Made by a program: the position numbers and the translations under genes. This document shows positions 1-9,211 of a stretch of 64,000 bases of DNA, one piece after another. Origin of the DNA: an uncultured Flavobacteriales bacterium. GTDB lineage: Bacteria > Bacteroidota > Bacteroidia > Flavobacteriales > BACL11. The stretch lies in assembly GCA_943788405.1 (NCBI GenBank), contig CALSQD010000001.1:248001-312000 (forward strand). The letters run 5' to 3'. The notes under the pieces were generated by a model. The model was not told the DNA's origin and did no database searches. It worked only from the letters and a program-made list of their open reading frames with translations. Position 1 is the stretch's first letter, and each line of letters opens with the position of its first letter.

Positions 1-27
1 AGTCTATTTTAGTAGATTAGTTGAATT

Positions 28-2121
28 CTATTCCTCACAATTATACAACACAAAGCCCATAATATCAACTGCCTCTTCTATTCTTTTACTAACTGGTGTT
101 CCTGCCCCATGTCCTGCATTAGTTTCTACTCTAATTAAAGTTGGGTTTGTTCCATTTTGTTTAGCTTGTAATTCTGCTGCAAATTTAAAACTATGTGCCG
201 GTACTACTCTATCATCATGGTCACCTGTAATTACTAAGGTAGCAGGATATTCAACCCCTTCTTTCACATTATGTACAGGAGAATAATTCTTCAAATATTC
301 AAACATTTCTTTGCTGTCTTCAGCAGTTCCATAATCATATGCCCAACCTGCCCCTGATGTAAAAGTATGATAGCGCAACATATCCAACACTCCTACTCCT
401 GGTAAAGCTACTTTAAATAAATCTGGTCTTTGCGTCATGCAAGCCCCTACTAAAAGCCCTCCGTTTGACCTTCCGCTAATAGCTAAGTGATCGGAACTTG
501 TATATTTATTTTCTATCAAAAACTCTGCTGCTGCAATAAAATCATCAAACACATTTTGCTTTTTCATTTTAATTCCTGCATCATGCCATTTTTTTCCATA
601 TTCCCCTCCTCCTCTTAGGTTGGCTACAACATAAATTCCACCTTGTTCTAACCACACGGCATTAGATACCGAAAAAGAAGGTTTTAGGCTTACATTAAAC
701 CCTCCATAACCATATAATATAGTAGGGTTCTTTCCATTCAGTTCTACACCTTTTTTATACATAATACTAATTGGCACTTTTGTTCCATCTTTAGATGTAT
801 AGAAATGTTGTTCAGAAACAAAATCACTTGTGTTAAAATCAATATCTGGCGACCAATACAATTCTGAATCCCCTGTTTCTACACTATATTTGAATGAAGA
901 CCTTGGCGTGATATAATTGCTAAAATTATAGAAAATCTCTTTTTGATCTTCCTTTCCTCCAAACCCACTAACATTTCCTTTACCTGAAAATTCTACTTCT
1001 CGTATTAATTCTCCCTCATAGCTATATTGTAACACTTTTGAATTTGCATCTTCAAAATATTTAGCAAAAAAGTATCCCCCTCCTTTGGATACGCTTAACA
1101 CATTTTCTGTTTCTGAAATCAAATTTTTCCAATTTTCAGGATTTGTATTTGATAAATTAATTTGTACTAACCTTTTATTTGGAGCATCTAAATTTGTAAC
1201 TAAGAAAAGTGTACTTCCTATATTATGAATGATATAACTATCACTTTTAAAATCAGAGGTAATTTGTATTAGCTCAGCATCTTTATTGTTTAAATCCATA
1301 ACAAATAAATTATTTCCAGAAGTTGCTTTAGAAGCACTTATTATTAGATAATTTAAATCCTTAGTAACACCTCCTCTTACATACCGGAACTTTTCATCTT
1401 CTCCAAAAATAATTTCATCCTCATTTTGAGGAGTTCCTAGTTTATGATAATATAATTTATGATGATCAGTTTTATCAGATAATACTGATTTTTCAGGCTT
1501 ATCATAAGAAGAATAATAATACCCATCATTCCCTTTCCAGCTAATTCCTGAGAATTTAATATCTAATAAAGTATCTTCCACTAAGGTTTTATTCTCAGTT
1601 TCTATAACAATTACTTTTCTCCAATCTGACCCTCCTTCTGAGATAGAATAGGCAAGCAAACTACCATCTTCCGAAAAAGATATTCCTGCCAAAGAAATAG
1701 TTCCATCTTCAGTAAATTGGTTAGGGTCAATAAAAACTTCTTCTGCTCCATAACCTTTTTTTCTGTACAATACATATTGATTTTGTAACCCATCATTTTT
1801 ATAAAAATAAGTGTAATCTCCTTCCTGAAATGGAGTTCCTATTTTTTCATAATTCCATAATTTTTCTAACCTCTCTTTTAGCTCCTCTCTTTGTGGGATC
1901 TGTTCTAAATAAGAAAAAGTTACTTCATTTTGATTTTGAACCCAATCCTTTACCTCAGCCGACATATCATCTTCAAGCCATCTATATTGGTCTTCTACTT
2001 CAGTATCAAAATAGGTGTCTGTTACGACTATTTTTTCTGTTGTTGGATAATTAACTTTCTCACGAGAATTGCAAGATACTAATATTAAAAGAACAGCTGA
2101 AAAAGAAATTAATTTAGGCAT
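28..2121 (-). CDS. Prolyl oligopeptidase (S9A), lipoprotein
   Basis: Prolyl oligopeptidase of family S9A, which cleaves short peptides after proline. The 697 residues are the family length: an N-terminal seven-bladed propeller region followed by an alpha/beta-hydrolase domain. The catalytic triad is visible: Ser about 552 in GRSNGG, Asp about 636 in DHDDRV and His about 671 in NAGHGAG. The N terminus is a lipoprotein signal ending in LVSC (Cys17), so the enzyme is probably anchored in the envelope. The ATG at 2121 fits because the signal peptide begins there; a TATTTTTG box lies on the minus strand at 2143-2150. It is monocistronic and its 3' end is near the window edge. Confidence 0.95.
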   Translation of the reverse strand: MPKLISFSAVLLILVSCNSREKVNYPTTEKIVVTDTYFDTEVEDQYRWLEDDMSAEVKDWVQNQNEVTFSYLEQIPQREELKERLEKLWNYEKIGTPFQEGDYTYFYKNDGLQNQYVLYRKKGYGAEEVFIDPNQFTEDGTISLAGISFSEDGSLLAYSISEGGSDWRKVIVIETENKTLVEDTLLDIKFSGISWKGNDGYYYSSYDKPEKSVLSDKTDHHKLYYHKLGTPQNEDEIIFGEDEKFRYVRGGVTKDLNYLIISASKATSGNNLFVMDLNNKDAELIQITSDFKSDSYIIHNIGSTLFLVTNLDAPNKRLVQINLSNTNPENWKNLISETENVLSVSKGGGYFFAKYFEDANSKVLQYSYEGELIREVEFSGKGNVSGFGGKEDQKEIFYNFSNYITPRSSFKYSVETGDSELYWSPDIDFNTSDFVSEQHFYTSKDGTKVPISIMYKKGVELNGKNPTILYGYGGFNVSLKPSFSVSNAVWLEQGGIYVVANLRGGGEYGKKWHDAGIKMKKQNVFDDFIAAAEFLIENKYTSSDHLAISGRSNGGLLVGACMTQRPDLFKVALPGVGVLDMLRYHTFTSGAGWAYDYGTAEDSKEMFEYLKNYSPVHNVKEGVEYPATLVITGDHDDRVVPAHSFKFAAELQAKQNGTNPTLIRVETNAGHGAGTPVSKRIEEAVDIMGFVLYNCEE

Positions 2122-2272
2122 AGTATTATTTATTTAAAGCCCAAAAATATCAATTTAATTCTTATACATTTCTCTTGAATAGAAAAAATACCTCATCTTA
2201 TTTCTATGGGTTGCTTTTCCCTTTTTAAATTCCATTTATTATGCTTAGCATAGTATTTAAATTTTCGTTAGT

Positions 2273-2280
2273 TATTTTTG
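2273..2280 (+). promoter_or_regulatory. Bacteroidota -7 box (TATTTTTG)
   Basis: TATTTTTG matches TAnnTTTG and lies only 4 bases before the ATG at 2285, so the transcript would be leaderless or nearly so. No clear -33 TTG is seen. Confidence 0.4.
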
Positions 2281-2284
2281 CTAC

Positions 2285-2635
2285 ATGAAAAAACTATTAC
2301 TCCTTTTTATTGTACTAACAACACTTAGCAATGTGAGTTATGCTTCATTCCCAATTACAGAAAATAACACTGAACTAACTTTAATAAATTTTGAAGAAGA
2401 TGAGGAAAAAGACAATGAGCCCTCATTAATCGTACAAATTCTTAGAGGAATACTTGTTCTTGCTTTTCTAGGTACTGCATTATTTTTCATTATCAGAACA
2501 TGGTGGAGAGCATGGAAAAGAAGAGAAAAATGGTCAAGAATATTAACAAAAGTTATATTAATCTTAGGAGGGGTTATAGCATTGTTGGCTATAATAAGTA
2601 GTCTTTCAGGAGGTTTAGTCTATAATATGCAGTAA
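2285..2635 (+). CDS. Small secreted/membrane protein, unknown function
   Basis: I do not recognise this 116-residue protein. It has a signal peptide (residues 1-20, cleavage after SYA), a short acidic segment (EEDEEKDNE, about 37-45), a membrane helix (about 50-67), a basic aromatic loop (TWWRAWKRREKW, about 71-82) and a second hydrophobic helix (about 88-108). The first 40 residues are nearly identical to those encoded by the next reading frame downstream (2647-3024), so this is the intact copy of a tandem duplication. The start at 2285 follows a TAnnTTTG box by 4 bases. Confidence 0.7.
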   Translation: MKKLLLLFIVLTTLSNVSYASFPITENNTELTLINFEEDEEKDNEPSLIVQILRGILVLAFLGTALFFIIRTWWRAWKRREKWSRILTKVILILGGVIALLAIISSLSGGLVYNMQ

Positions 2636-2646
2636 AAAATCACATT

Positions 2647-3024
2647 ATGAAAAAACTATTACTCCTTTTTATTGCACTTACAACACTTGCAAATGTAAGT
2701 TATGCATCTTTTCCAATTACAGAAAACAATACTGAACTAACTAAATTAAACTTTGAAGAAGATGAGGAAGAAACTTAAGACCATGCATGGTGGATATTAA
2801 TATATATCCTTAATGCTATTATTCTTATTAGTGGTACCTATCTATTGCTCAGAACATTTTGGAGAGGGTGGAAAAAAAGAAAATGGTGGGCAAGAAAACT
2901 AGTACCATTGCTACTATTATGTATGCTACCAACATTCCTCATTCCATATGTAGGCCCCTTAATTTCAATAGCATTATTAATCTTGTTAGGGTTGATTTTT
3001 CTTATTAAGAAATTGGTCTCTTAA
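2647..3024 (+). pseudogene. Paralogue of the preceding gene, broken by an in-frame TAA
   Basis: From ATG 2647 the frame reads 43 codons to a TAA at 2776-2778. The signal peptide and acidic segment are almost identical to those of the gene at 2285. After the stop the same frame stays open to 3024 and encodes what the second half of the family should be: a hydrophobic helix, a LLLRTFWRGWKKRKWW loop matching the intact copy's TWWRAWKRREKW, and another hydrophobic stretch. One substitution (for example in a GAA or CAA codon) explains the stop. Either it is a recent pseudogene, or only a 43-residue secreted peptide is made. Confidence 0.6.
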
Positions 3025-3025
3025 A

Positions 3026-3265
3026 CTACTCCCTAATCGTTCTTAAATAAAGGTTTTCTACTTTATCCCTTGCCCATTGGGTTCTTCTTAAAAACTTAAG
3101 GCTCGATTTTATTGAAGGATTATTCGTAAAACAATTGATATTGATTTCATAACCTAATTCCTCCCATCCATATTCATCTACCAAGTATTCAAGGATATCA
3201 ACTAGCCTTATTCCGTGTAAAGGATTGTTAGGTTGAGTATTTTCAGATTTTGTTTTATCAGTCAT
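3026..3265 (-). CDS. VF530 family protein (DUF2132)
   Basis: A 79-residue protein of the VF530/DUF2132 family of small putative DNA-binding proteins. The family signature [21 protein letters not shown] is present (about residues 14-34), as is the later [19 protein letters not shown] block that makes the helical core. Length and order agree with the family. The function of VF530 proteins is not established. It is separated from the helicase by a GC-rich palindrome and ends 2 bases from the broken paralogue in a convergent arrangement. Confidence 0.85.
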   Translation of the reverse strand: MTDKTKSENTQPNNPLHGIRLVDILEYLVDEYGWEELGYEININCFTNNPSIKSSLKFLRRTQWARDKVENLYLRTIRE

Positions 3266-3293
3266 ATTAATTAGATTTTAGAACCCACCCCTC

Positions 3294-3316
3294 CCCCTCC
3301 AAGGAGGGGAGTTTTT
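3294..3316 (+). repeat. GC-rich palindrome with trailing T run
   Basis: CCCCTCC (3294-3300), AA, GGAGGGG (3303-3309), then AGTTTTTT. It is conspicuous in AT-rich DNA and lies between VF530 and the helicase, both on the minus strand. The T run is on the plus side, opposite to transcription of the flanking genes, so it is an awkward terminator for them. It resembles the C-rich/G-rich palindromes dispersed between genes in many Bacteroidota genomes (recalled, not searched). Confidence 0.5.
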
Positions 3317-3327
3317 TGTCTATTTTT

Positions 3328-4596
3328 TTATCTTCTATTATTTCGGTTATTATTACCTCCAGCAGCATTCCTTTTTTTCTTCCTGTTTGCAAAAAACTCT
3401 TGTTTTTTTCTGTTTTTTTCCTTTTCAAACTCTTTCTTCTCCTTTGCATTCATAGGTTTATCCGTTTGCGGAAAAGGATGATTTTTTACTTCCTCTATTT
3501 TTTGATTTATTAATTTCTCAATATCCTTTGCATATACATTTTCTTCTGGCTCAGAAATTGAAATAGAAACGCCCTGCTCTCCTGCTCTACCACACCTTCC
3601 TATCCTGTGTACATAAGTTTCTGGTTCATTAGGAATATCATAATTCAACACATAAGTTAACTTATCAATATCAATTCCTCTTGCAGCAATATCAGTAGCA
3701 ACTAATACCCTTATCGTATTATTTTTAAAGGATTCTAATGCCTTTTGCCTTTGAGGTTGCGACTTATCTCCATGAATGGCAGCTGCCTTTATGTTTTGTT
3801 TGGATAGCCTTTTTACAATTTTATCTGCTCCTCTTTTTGTTCTAGAAAACAAAAGCAATTGATCTATTTCTTTATTTTTTAATATATAAAGTAACAAATC
3901 ATTTTTATCATGTTTGTTGGTATAGTAAATTGACTGCTGAATTGTTTCGGCAGTTGTTGAAACTTGATGTACCGCTATCTTTTTAGGGTTATGTAAAATA
4001 GTATTGGAAAGCTTAAGAATATTATCTGGCATAGTAGCCGAGAAAAATAAAGATTGTCTACTTTTAGGAAGTCTCTCTAATATTTTTTTGATGTCATGAA
4101 TAAAGCCCATATCCAACATTCTATCTGCTTCATCAAGTACAAAATAACCAACATCTTTTAAGGAGATATAACCTTGCCCCATAAGGTCCAATAATCGACC
4201 AGGAGTTGCAACCAACACATCCACTCCAGTTTCCAATCTTTTAACCTGCTTCATCTGCTTTACTCCACCAAAAATCACTGTATTTTTTATTCCATTATAT
4301 TTAGAATAAGCAGTAAAATTCTCTGCAATCTGTATTGCCAATTCTCTAGTAGGAGTAACAACTAAGGCTCTAACTTTTGTTTTACTATTATTTTGCTTTT
4401 CATTTACCAAATGATGGATAATAGGCAAAGCAAAAGCAGCAGTTTTTCCTGTTCCTGTTTGCGCACATCCAAGCACATCATTGTTTTTTAGGATTAAAGG
4501 AATAGCTTGCGCTTGTATGGCAGTTGGCTCAGTATAATTTTGGTCAGCTACAGCTTTTAATATAGTTGAGTCTAAGTTTAAATCTTCAAATTTCAT
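3328..4596 (-). CDS. DEAD-box ATP-dependent RNA helicase (RhlE-like)
   Basis: A DEAD-box RNA helicase of the RhlE type, expected to act in ribosome assembly or RNA decay. Motifs in order: F-E-D-L Q-motif region with PTAIQAQAI, AQTGTGKT (Walker A), PTRELA, TPGRLLD, DEAD, SAT, and the C-terminal domain with HRIGRCGRAG. The last about 45 residues are a Lys/Asn/Arg-rich tail, typical of RNA-contacting extensions. The open frame extends upstream to 4683, but homologues begin at MKFEDLNL, so I use the ATG at 4596 (422 residues). A TACCTTTG box at 4628-4635 (minus strand) supports this. Confidence 0.93.
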   Translation of the reverse strand: MKFEDLNLDSTILKAVADQNYTEPTAIQAQAIPLILKNNDVLGCAQTGTGKTAAFALPIIHHLVNEKQNNSKTKVRALVVTPTRELAIQIAENFTAYSKYNGIKNTVIFGGVKQMKQVKRLETGVDVLVATPGRLLDLMGQGYISLKDVGYFVLDEADRMLDMGFIHDIKKILERLPKSRQSLFFSATMPDNILKLSNTILHNPKKIAVHQVSTTAETIQQSIYYTNKHDKNDLLLYILKNKEIDQLLLFSRTKRGADKIVKRLSKQNIKAAAIHGDKSQPQRQKALESFKNNTIRVLVATDIAARGIDIDKLTYVLNYDIPNEPETYVHRIGRCGRAGEQGVSISISEPEENVYAKDIEKLINQKIEEVKNHPFPQTDKPMNAKEKKEFEKEKNRKKQEFFANRKKKRNAAGGNNNRNNRR

Positions 4597-4627
4597 ATAG
4601 GAATTCCTTTTATGGAATTGTTTTTGG

Positions 4628-4635
4628 CAAAGGTA
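4628..4635 (-). promoter_or_regulatory. -7 box for the helicase gene
   Basis: Minus-strand TACCTTTG, 31 bases upstream of the chosen helicase start. It lies inside the longer open frame, arguing against the 4683 start. Confidence 0.4.
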
Positions 4636-4670
4636 GGTTAATAGAATTAGATAGCAGTTAAATAGTGTTA

Positions 4671-5057
4671 CTACTCCCCACAACCTTGTATATAAAGAAT
4701 TTCAAAGGATTGAACCGTAAGAACATTACCTTCTAAAGTTCCATTCATTGCACACTCCATTGGGAAATACTCCATCTCACAAACAGACAAATACAATTCT
4801 ACTAATTCTACCATATCTTCATTTGGAAAAGTTAAATCATATTCTTCCAAAGTTTCTTCATCTTTAAAAATATGTTGCCCTTCACCATACACCCACCATC
4901 CAATATATTCTTTTTGTTGAGTCTTTTTAACTATTACTTTTATTGAATTCTTATCTTTTTGAGTGTCAACATCTGCATTTATTTTAATCTGCACGGAACA
5001 AGATGTAAAGGTAAGGATACCCAATAATAAAATTATATATCTACTAACTCCTATCAT
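4671..5057 (-). CDS. Small lipoprotein, unknown function
   Basis: 128 residues with a lipoprotein signal peptide ending LTFTSC (Cys20), so probably a lipid-anchored envelope protein. The mature part has no domain I recognise. It contains a WWVYGEG segment, an acidic middle and four cysteines besides the lipobox one. Its ATG overlaps the nadD stop codon in an ATGA arrangement, so it is the last gene of the yicC-gmk-nadD operon and is probably translationally coupled to nadD. The position gives no clear functional hint. Confidence 0.7.
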   Translation of the reverse strand: MIGVSRYIILLLGILTFTSCSVQIKINADVDTQKDKNSIKVIVKKTQQKEYIGWWVYGEGQHIFKDEETLEEYDLTFPNEDMVELVELYLSVCEMEYFPMECAMNGTLEGNVLTVQSFEILYIQGCGE

Positions 5058-5623
5058 CTGTAAAAATTCATTTCATCCGTATATTTCCAAGCCTTCTCTG
5101 TCATCAAATAAGAAACATCTTTTCCTTCTTTAATTGAGTTTCTGATGAATGAAGCAGATATTTCCATTTGTGGAACTCCATCAATAAGGTGAATATTTTC
5201 ATGTGAACCCTCCACTTCAAAGCCATGCCTTGGATACACATACACTGAATAATCTGCTAAAATCTGTTCAAAATTTTTCCACTTATGAAAATTCTGCAAA
5301 TTATCTGCTCCCATAATTATCGCATATTCATGCTCAGGATGTTGTTCTTTCAACCTAACTAAAGTATCAATAGTGTAAGAGGGTTGCGGCATGCTAAATT
5401 CAACATCCGAAACGGCTAGTTTAGGATTATCCTCCAATTCTGCTCTTATAATTTGTAACCTATGATTTTGGTCTAATAATGTCCTTTTTTGTTTTAAAGG
5501 ATTTTGAGGAGAAACTACAAATAACACCTTTTCTAAGTCAGAAAACTCTGCTAAATAGGAAGCAATAATTTTATGCCCCACATGCATGGGATTAAAACTA
5601 CCAAAAAACAGACCTATCTTCAT
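5054..5623 (-). CDS. nadD: Nicotinate-nucleotide adenylyltransferase
   Basis: NadD transfers AMP from ATP to nicotinate mononucleotide in NAD synthesis (cytosol). At 189 residues it is the usual length. The nucleotidyltransferase motif GSFNPMHVGH is at residues 8-17, and the second ATP-binding motif ISASFIRNSIKEG lies near residue 158. It follows gmk by a single base and overlaps the downstream lipoprotein gene by 4 bases, so all are cotranscribed. Confidence 0.95.
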   Translation of the reverse strand: MKIGLFFGSFNPMHVGHKIIASYLAEFSDLEKVLFVVSPQNPLKQKRTLLDQNHRLQIIRAELEDNPKLAVSDVEFSMPQPSYTIDTLVRLKEQHPEHEYAIIMGADNLQNFHKWKNFEQILADYSVYVYPRHGFEVEGSHENIHLIDGVPQMEISASFIRNSIKEGKDVSYLMTEKAWKYTDEMNFYR

Positions 5624-5624
5624 T

Positions 5625-6188
5625 TTACGAATTTATAAAATTTGTGATTACCTCCATTGTTTCCTTACAAGCAATTTCCAAATCATCATTTAATATTACT
5701 ACATCAAATTCTTGGTTTCTTGCTATTTCCTCTTCTGCTTTATCTAATCTTTTCTGTAAACTTTCATCTGATTCTGATCCTCTTCCAATTAATCGTTCTG
5801 CCAAAACCTCTAATGATGGTACCATAATAAAAAGGGATAAGCATTCTTTAGGATATTGCTTTTTAATATTTAAACCTCCTACTACATCTACATCAAAAAT
5901 TACAGTTTTCCCTTCACTCCAAATTCTTTCTACTTCCGATTTTAGGGTTCCGTAATACTGATTTTCATACACCTGTTCCCATTCTAAGAACGCATCTTCT
6001 TTTATTTTATTCTGGAAACCCTCTACTCCTAAAAAATGATAATCTTTTCCATCTACTTCATTTTCTCTTTTTTCACGACTACAAGCTGAAATGGAAAAAG
6101 AAAGACTTGGCATTTCTTTTAGTAAATTGCGGACAATGGAAGTTTTTCCTGCTCCTGATGGTGCCGATATAACAATGAGTTTTCCCAC
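5625..6188 (-). CDS. gmk: Guanylate kinase
   Basis: Guanylate kinase phosphorylates GMP to GDP. 187 residues, with the P-loop APSGAGKT at residues 9-16, the GMP-binding region SFSISACSREKRENEVDGKDYHF and the lid (ERLIGRGSESDE). Its ATG overlaps the yicC stop by one base (TAATG). The yicC-gmk-nadD order is common in Bacteroidota. Confidence 0.96.
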   Translation of the reverse strand: MGKLIVISAPSGAGKTSIVRNLLKEMPSLSFSISACSREKRENEVDGKDYHFLGVEGFQNKIKEDAFLEWEQVYENQYYGTLKSEVERIWSEGKTVIFDVDVVGGLNIKKQYPKECLSLFIMVPSLEVLAERLIGRGSESDESLQKRLDKAEEEIARNQEFDVVILNDDLEIACKETMEVITNFINS

Positions 6189-7057
6189 TATAATATATTT
6201 AATAGTTGCTCCTTAATTTTTTCTAACTCATCTTTCATTTGCACTACAATTTTTTGCATTCCTGCATCTGATGATTTAGACCCAATTGTATTTATTTCTC
6301 TACCTATTTCTTGTCCAATGAAACCTAACTTTTTTCCGTTTGGGGAATCAGTTTTCATAGTTTCAATAAAGTAGTTTAAATGAGCATCTAACCTTACTTG
6401 TTCTTCTGTTATATCTTGTTTTTCTAAGTAATAGATTAGTTCTTGCTCAAATCTATTTTCATCAATATTTTTAGTATCAATCTCAGCAAGTTTCTCGGCA
6501 AGGCTTTGTTTTACCTTTTCAATTCTTGCTTTTGCAAAAGGGGCTACTTCAACCAATAAAGTCGATAGTTTGTTAATCCTTTCCGTAATATCTTCTTCTA
6601 ATTTTTTTCCTTCATCCAATCGGAATTGTAGGATATTAGCAATTGCAGTATCTACTCCTTTGGCTATTTCATCCCACTCATTGTCATCTGCTTTCTCCTC
6701 TCCTTTTACCAATACTTCTGGCATTTTTAAAAGGCTTGGCATAATGTCCTTACTGTTTAAGTTTAGGTCATTTGTTATTCCCTCAATCTGAGAAAAATAC
6801 TCTTTTATCAACTCAGTATTTAAAGTATATTTCGCATTGGATTCTGAGGATTCCCTCCAAATAGAAAGTTCAATTTTCCCTCTTTTTAGTTTTTCAGAAA
6901 GTAATTTTCTAAGTTCTATTTCCTTATCTCTATAAATAGATGACATCTTTACATTGGCATCTATTTGTTTTGAATTAAGCGACCTTACTTCAATAGTAAA
7001 GTTAGCATTTGTTAGGTTTAGTTCAGCTTTTCCATAGCCTGTCATTGATTGAATCAT
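6188..7057 (-). CDS. YicC/YloC family endoribonuclease
   Basis: YicC-family protein of 289 residues. The N-terminal MTGYGKAEL signature and the C-terminal DUF1732-type block (SPNGKKLGFIGQEIGREINTIGSKS) are both present. E. coli YicC has been described as an endoribonuclease; its targets in Bacteroidota are not known. It is the first gene of the operon with gmk, nadD and a lipoprotein. The start at 7057 (MIQSMTGYG) is the family start. Confidence 0.92.
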   Translation of the reverse strand: MIQSMTGYGKAELNLTNANFTIEVRSLNSKQIDANVKMSSIYRDKEIELRKLLSEKLKRGKIELSIWRESSESNAKYTLNTELIKEYFSQIEGITNDLNLNSKDIMPSLLKMPEVLVKGEEKADDNEWDEIAKGVDTAIANILQFRLDEGKKLEEDITERINKLSTLLVEVAPFAKARIEKVKQSLAEKLAEIDTKNIDENRFEQELIYYLEKQDITEEQVRLDAHLNYFIETMKTDSPNGKKLGFIGQEIGREINTIGSKSSDAGMQKIVVQMKDELEKIKEQLLNIL

Positions 7058-7079
7058 CAGAAAAATATTTTTTGCAAAT

Positions 7080-8003
7080 TTAAGAAAGTTTCTGCTTTCT
7101 GTCCTTTAAGGAACGAACACTTACCAAATACACCCCAACAAAAATGATTATTGCCGATATAATTTTCATTTCATCTAAAGTATCCGAGCCTCTAAATATG
7201 GCAAAAAGGCTAGCCAATACAGGTTGTAAATAAATATAAATACTCACTGTAGAAGGGTTAAGTAATTTTAATGCAGAGGAGTTAAGCAAATAAGCAATTA
7301 CGGTAGTACACACTACTACAAATAATACTTCCCAAATAATTATGGGCGGAAAACTAAGCCATTCTACAGCCTTTAGTCCAGTATATCCAAAGGGCAATAC
7401 ATACAAAAGCCCAAAAGCAAATACATAAAACATAACTGTAATAGGATGATATTTCTGCATTAAAGGTTTTACCAACACTAAATACAAACCATAACTTGCT
7501 GCATTAATAAACACAAACATATTCCCCAACATATAATTAGTATTGCCACTTACATTTCCTCCGTTTAGTATTAAAGTACTAGCCCCCACCAAGCCCAATG
7601 CTATCCCTATTCCTTTTCTGATATTTATTTTTTCAAACAGTATCAGTGCCGACATTATAATTACCAAAACAGGATTAATCGTCATAATGATTGCTGCATT
7701 AATTGGGGTAGTTAAGTTTAAGCCCTCAAAAAACAATATTTGATTTACAGCAACACCAAATACACCACAAATTGCCAAACGAATGATATCTTTCTTGGCT
7801 ACCTTTTCATTCACAAATAAAAAATAGAAGATGGAAAACAAAGTAACTGCCCCAGTTACTCTCAATAAAATAAAACCTGAAGGCTGAATAAAATCAGGCA
7901 TTACATCTTTTGCAAAAGTGTAATTAATAGCATAAATTAAGTTTGCTACAAACAATGAAATATGGGCTAATACTATTTTATTCAAAGCATTAATTTTTAG
8001 CAA
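7080..8003 (-). CDS. EamA/DMT-family transporter
   Basis: An inner-membrane transporter of the drug/metabolite (EamA) family, with about ten hydrophobic helices in two EamA repeats (about residues 10-140 and 155-295). The substrate cannot be told. The start is uncertain: no in-frame ATG precedes the first helix. The longest frame starts at a TTG (8003) that sits inside a minus-strand TACTTTTG -7 box (8001-8008). A second TTG at 7985 leaves the protein 301 residues long and is more compatible with that promoter. Confidence 0.88.
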   Translation of the reverse strand: MLKINALNKIVLAHISLFVANLIYAINYTFAKDVMPDFIQPSGFILLRVTGAVTLFSIFYFLFVNEKVAKKDIIRLAICGVFGVAVNQILFFEGLNLTTPINAAIIMTINPVLVIIMSALILFEKINIRKGIGIALGLVGASTLILNGGNVSGNTNYMLGNMFVFINAASYGLYLVLVKPLMQKYHPITVMFYVFAFGLLYVLPFGYTGLKAVEWLSFPPIIIWEVLFVVVCTTVIAYLLNSSALKLLNPSTVSIYIYLQPVLASLFAIFRGSDTLDEMKIISAIIIFVGVYLVSVRSLKDRKQKLS

Positions 8004-8008
8004 AAGTA
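8001..8008 (-). promoter_or_regulatory. -7 box for the EamA transporter gene
   Basis: Minus-strand TACTTTTG, back to back with the plus-strand box at 8031. It implies transcription starting within a few bases of 7995 and so argues for the TTG start at 7985. Confidence 0.4.
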
Positions 8009-8030
8009 AAATTAATTACTCCAAATTTAA

Positions 8031-8038
8031 TACATTTG
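8031..8038 (+). promoter_or_regulatory. -7 box (TACATTTG) for the metB-like gene
   Basis: TACATTTG, an exact TAnnTTTG match 27 bases before the ATG at 8066. No good -33 TTG is visible. Confidence 0.45.
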
Positions 8039-8065
8039 TTAAGCAAATAAAACCTAAAAATTACA

Positions 8066-9211
8066 ATGAAATTCGGAACTAAAACTATACATGCAGGACA
8101 GGAGGCGGACCCAACTACTGGGGCAATAATGACGCCAATCTACCAAACCTCAACTTATATACAAGCCTCTCCTGGCGACCATAAAGGATATGAATATTCC
8201 CGTACTGGTAACCCTACAAGAAGTGCTTTGGAAAAAAACTTGGCGGCTCTAGAAAACGGTACGCATGGTTTGTGTTTTGGCTCTGGACTTGGGGCAATTG
8301 ATGCAATAATCAAACTATTATCTCCTGGTGATGAGGTAATTTCAACTAACGATTTGTACGGAGGTACTTACCGTATCTTCACTAAGATATTTGAATTCTA
8401 TGGTATTAAGTTTCATTTTATTGGCATGGATAATGCGGATAAAGTAGAATCCTATATAAATGAAAACACAAAAATGATTTGGGCAGAAACACCAACCAAC
8501 CCAATGCTAAACATTATTGATATTGAAAGTTTAGGTACTATCTCAAAAAAGCACAACCTTATTTTTGTGGTGGACAATACCTTTGCTACACCATATTTAC
8601 AAAGACCTTTGGATTTAGGGGCTGATATCGTTATGCATTCACTTACTAAATACATGGGTGGTCATTCTGATGTAGTGATGGGAGCTGCAATCTGTAAGGA
8701 TGAAGCTCTAGCTGAGCGTTTATACTTTATTCAAAACTCATGTGGTGCCGTACCTGGTCCTATGGATTCTTTCCTAGTATTAAGAGGAATAAAAACCTTA
8801 CACCTTAGGATGCAAAGACATTGTGAAAACGGAAAAGTAATTGCAAACTTCTTAAAGTCTCATCCTAAAGTTGGGGAAGTATACTGGCCAGGTTTTGAAT
8901 CTCATCCTAATCATGATATTGCAAAAAAACAAATGGATGATTTTGGAGGTATGATTTCTTTCAACCTTAAAGGAAACAAACTAGCAGATGCAGTAACTGT
9001 AGTTTCTAATACTCATTATTTTACTTTAGCCGAAAGTTTAGGGGGAGTAGAATCCTTATGCGGGCACCCAGCAAGCATGACACATGCTGCAATTCCTAAA
9101 GAAGAAAGAGAAAAAACAGGAGTAGTAGATTCTTTAATCCGTTTATCTGTAGGTATTGAGGATATTAAGGATTTAGTTGCTGACCTAGAGCAAGCCTTAG
9201 CAAAACTATAA
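8066..9211 (+). CDS. Trans-sulfuration PLP enzyme (cystathionine gamma-synthase/lyase)
   Basis: A Cys/Met-metabolism PLP enzyme of 381 residues. The PLP-binding lysine is in [17 protein letters not shown], and [18 protein letters not shown] and the C-terminal [15 protein letters not shown] motifs are all present. Cystathionine gamma-synthase, gamma-lyase and homocysteine-forming variants share these motifs, so exact chemistry is not fixed by sequence reading. The SDR gene starts at the base after its stop, indicating one transcript. Confidence 0.9.
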   Translation: MKFGTKTIHAGQEADPTTGAIMTPIYQTSTYIQASPGDHKGYEYSRTGNPTRSALEKNLAALENGTHGLCFGSGLGAIDAIIKLLSPGDEVISTNDLYGGTYRIFTKIFEFYGIKFHFIGMDNADKVESYINENTKMIWAETPTNPMLNIIDIESLGTISKKHNLIFVVDNTFATPYLQRPLDLGADIVMHSLTKYMGGHSDVVMGAAICKDEALAERLYFIQNSCGAVPGPMDSFLVLRGIKTLHLRMQRHCENGKVIANFLKSHPKVGEVYWPGFESHPNHDIAKKQMDDFGGMISFNLKGNKLADAVTVVSNTHYFTLAESLGGVESLCGHPASMTHAAIPKEEREKTGVVDSLIRLSVGIEDIKDLVADLEQALAKL

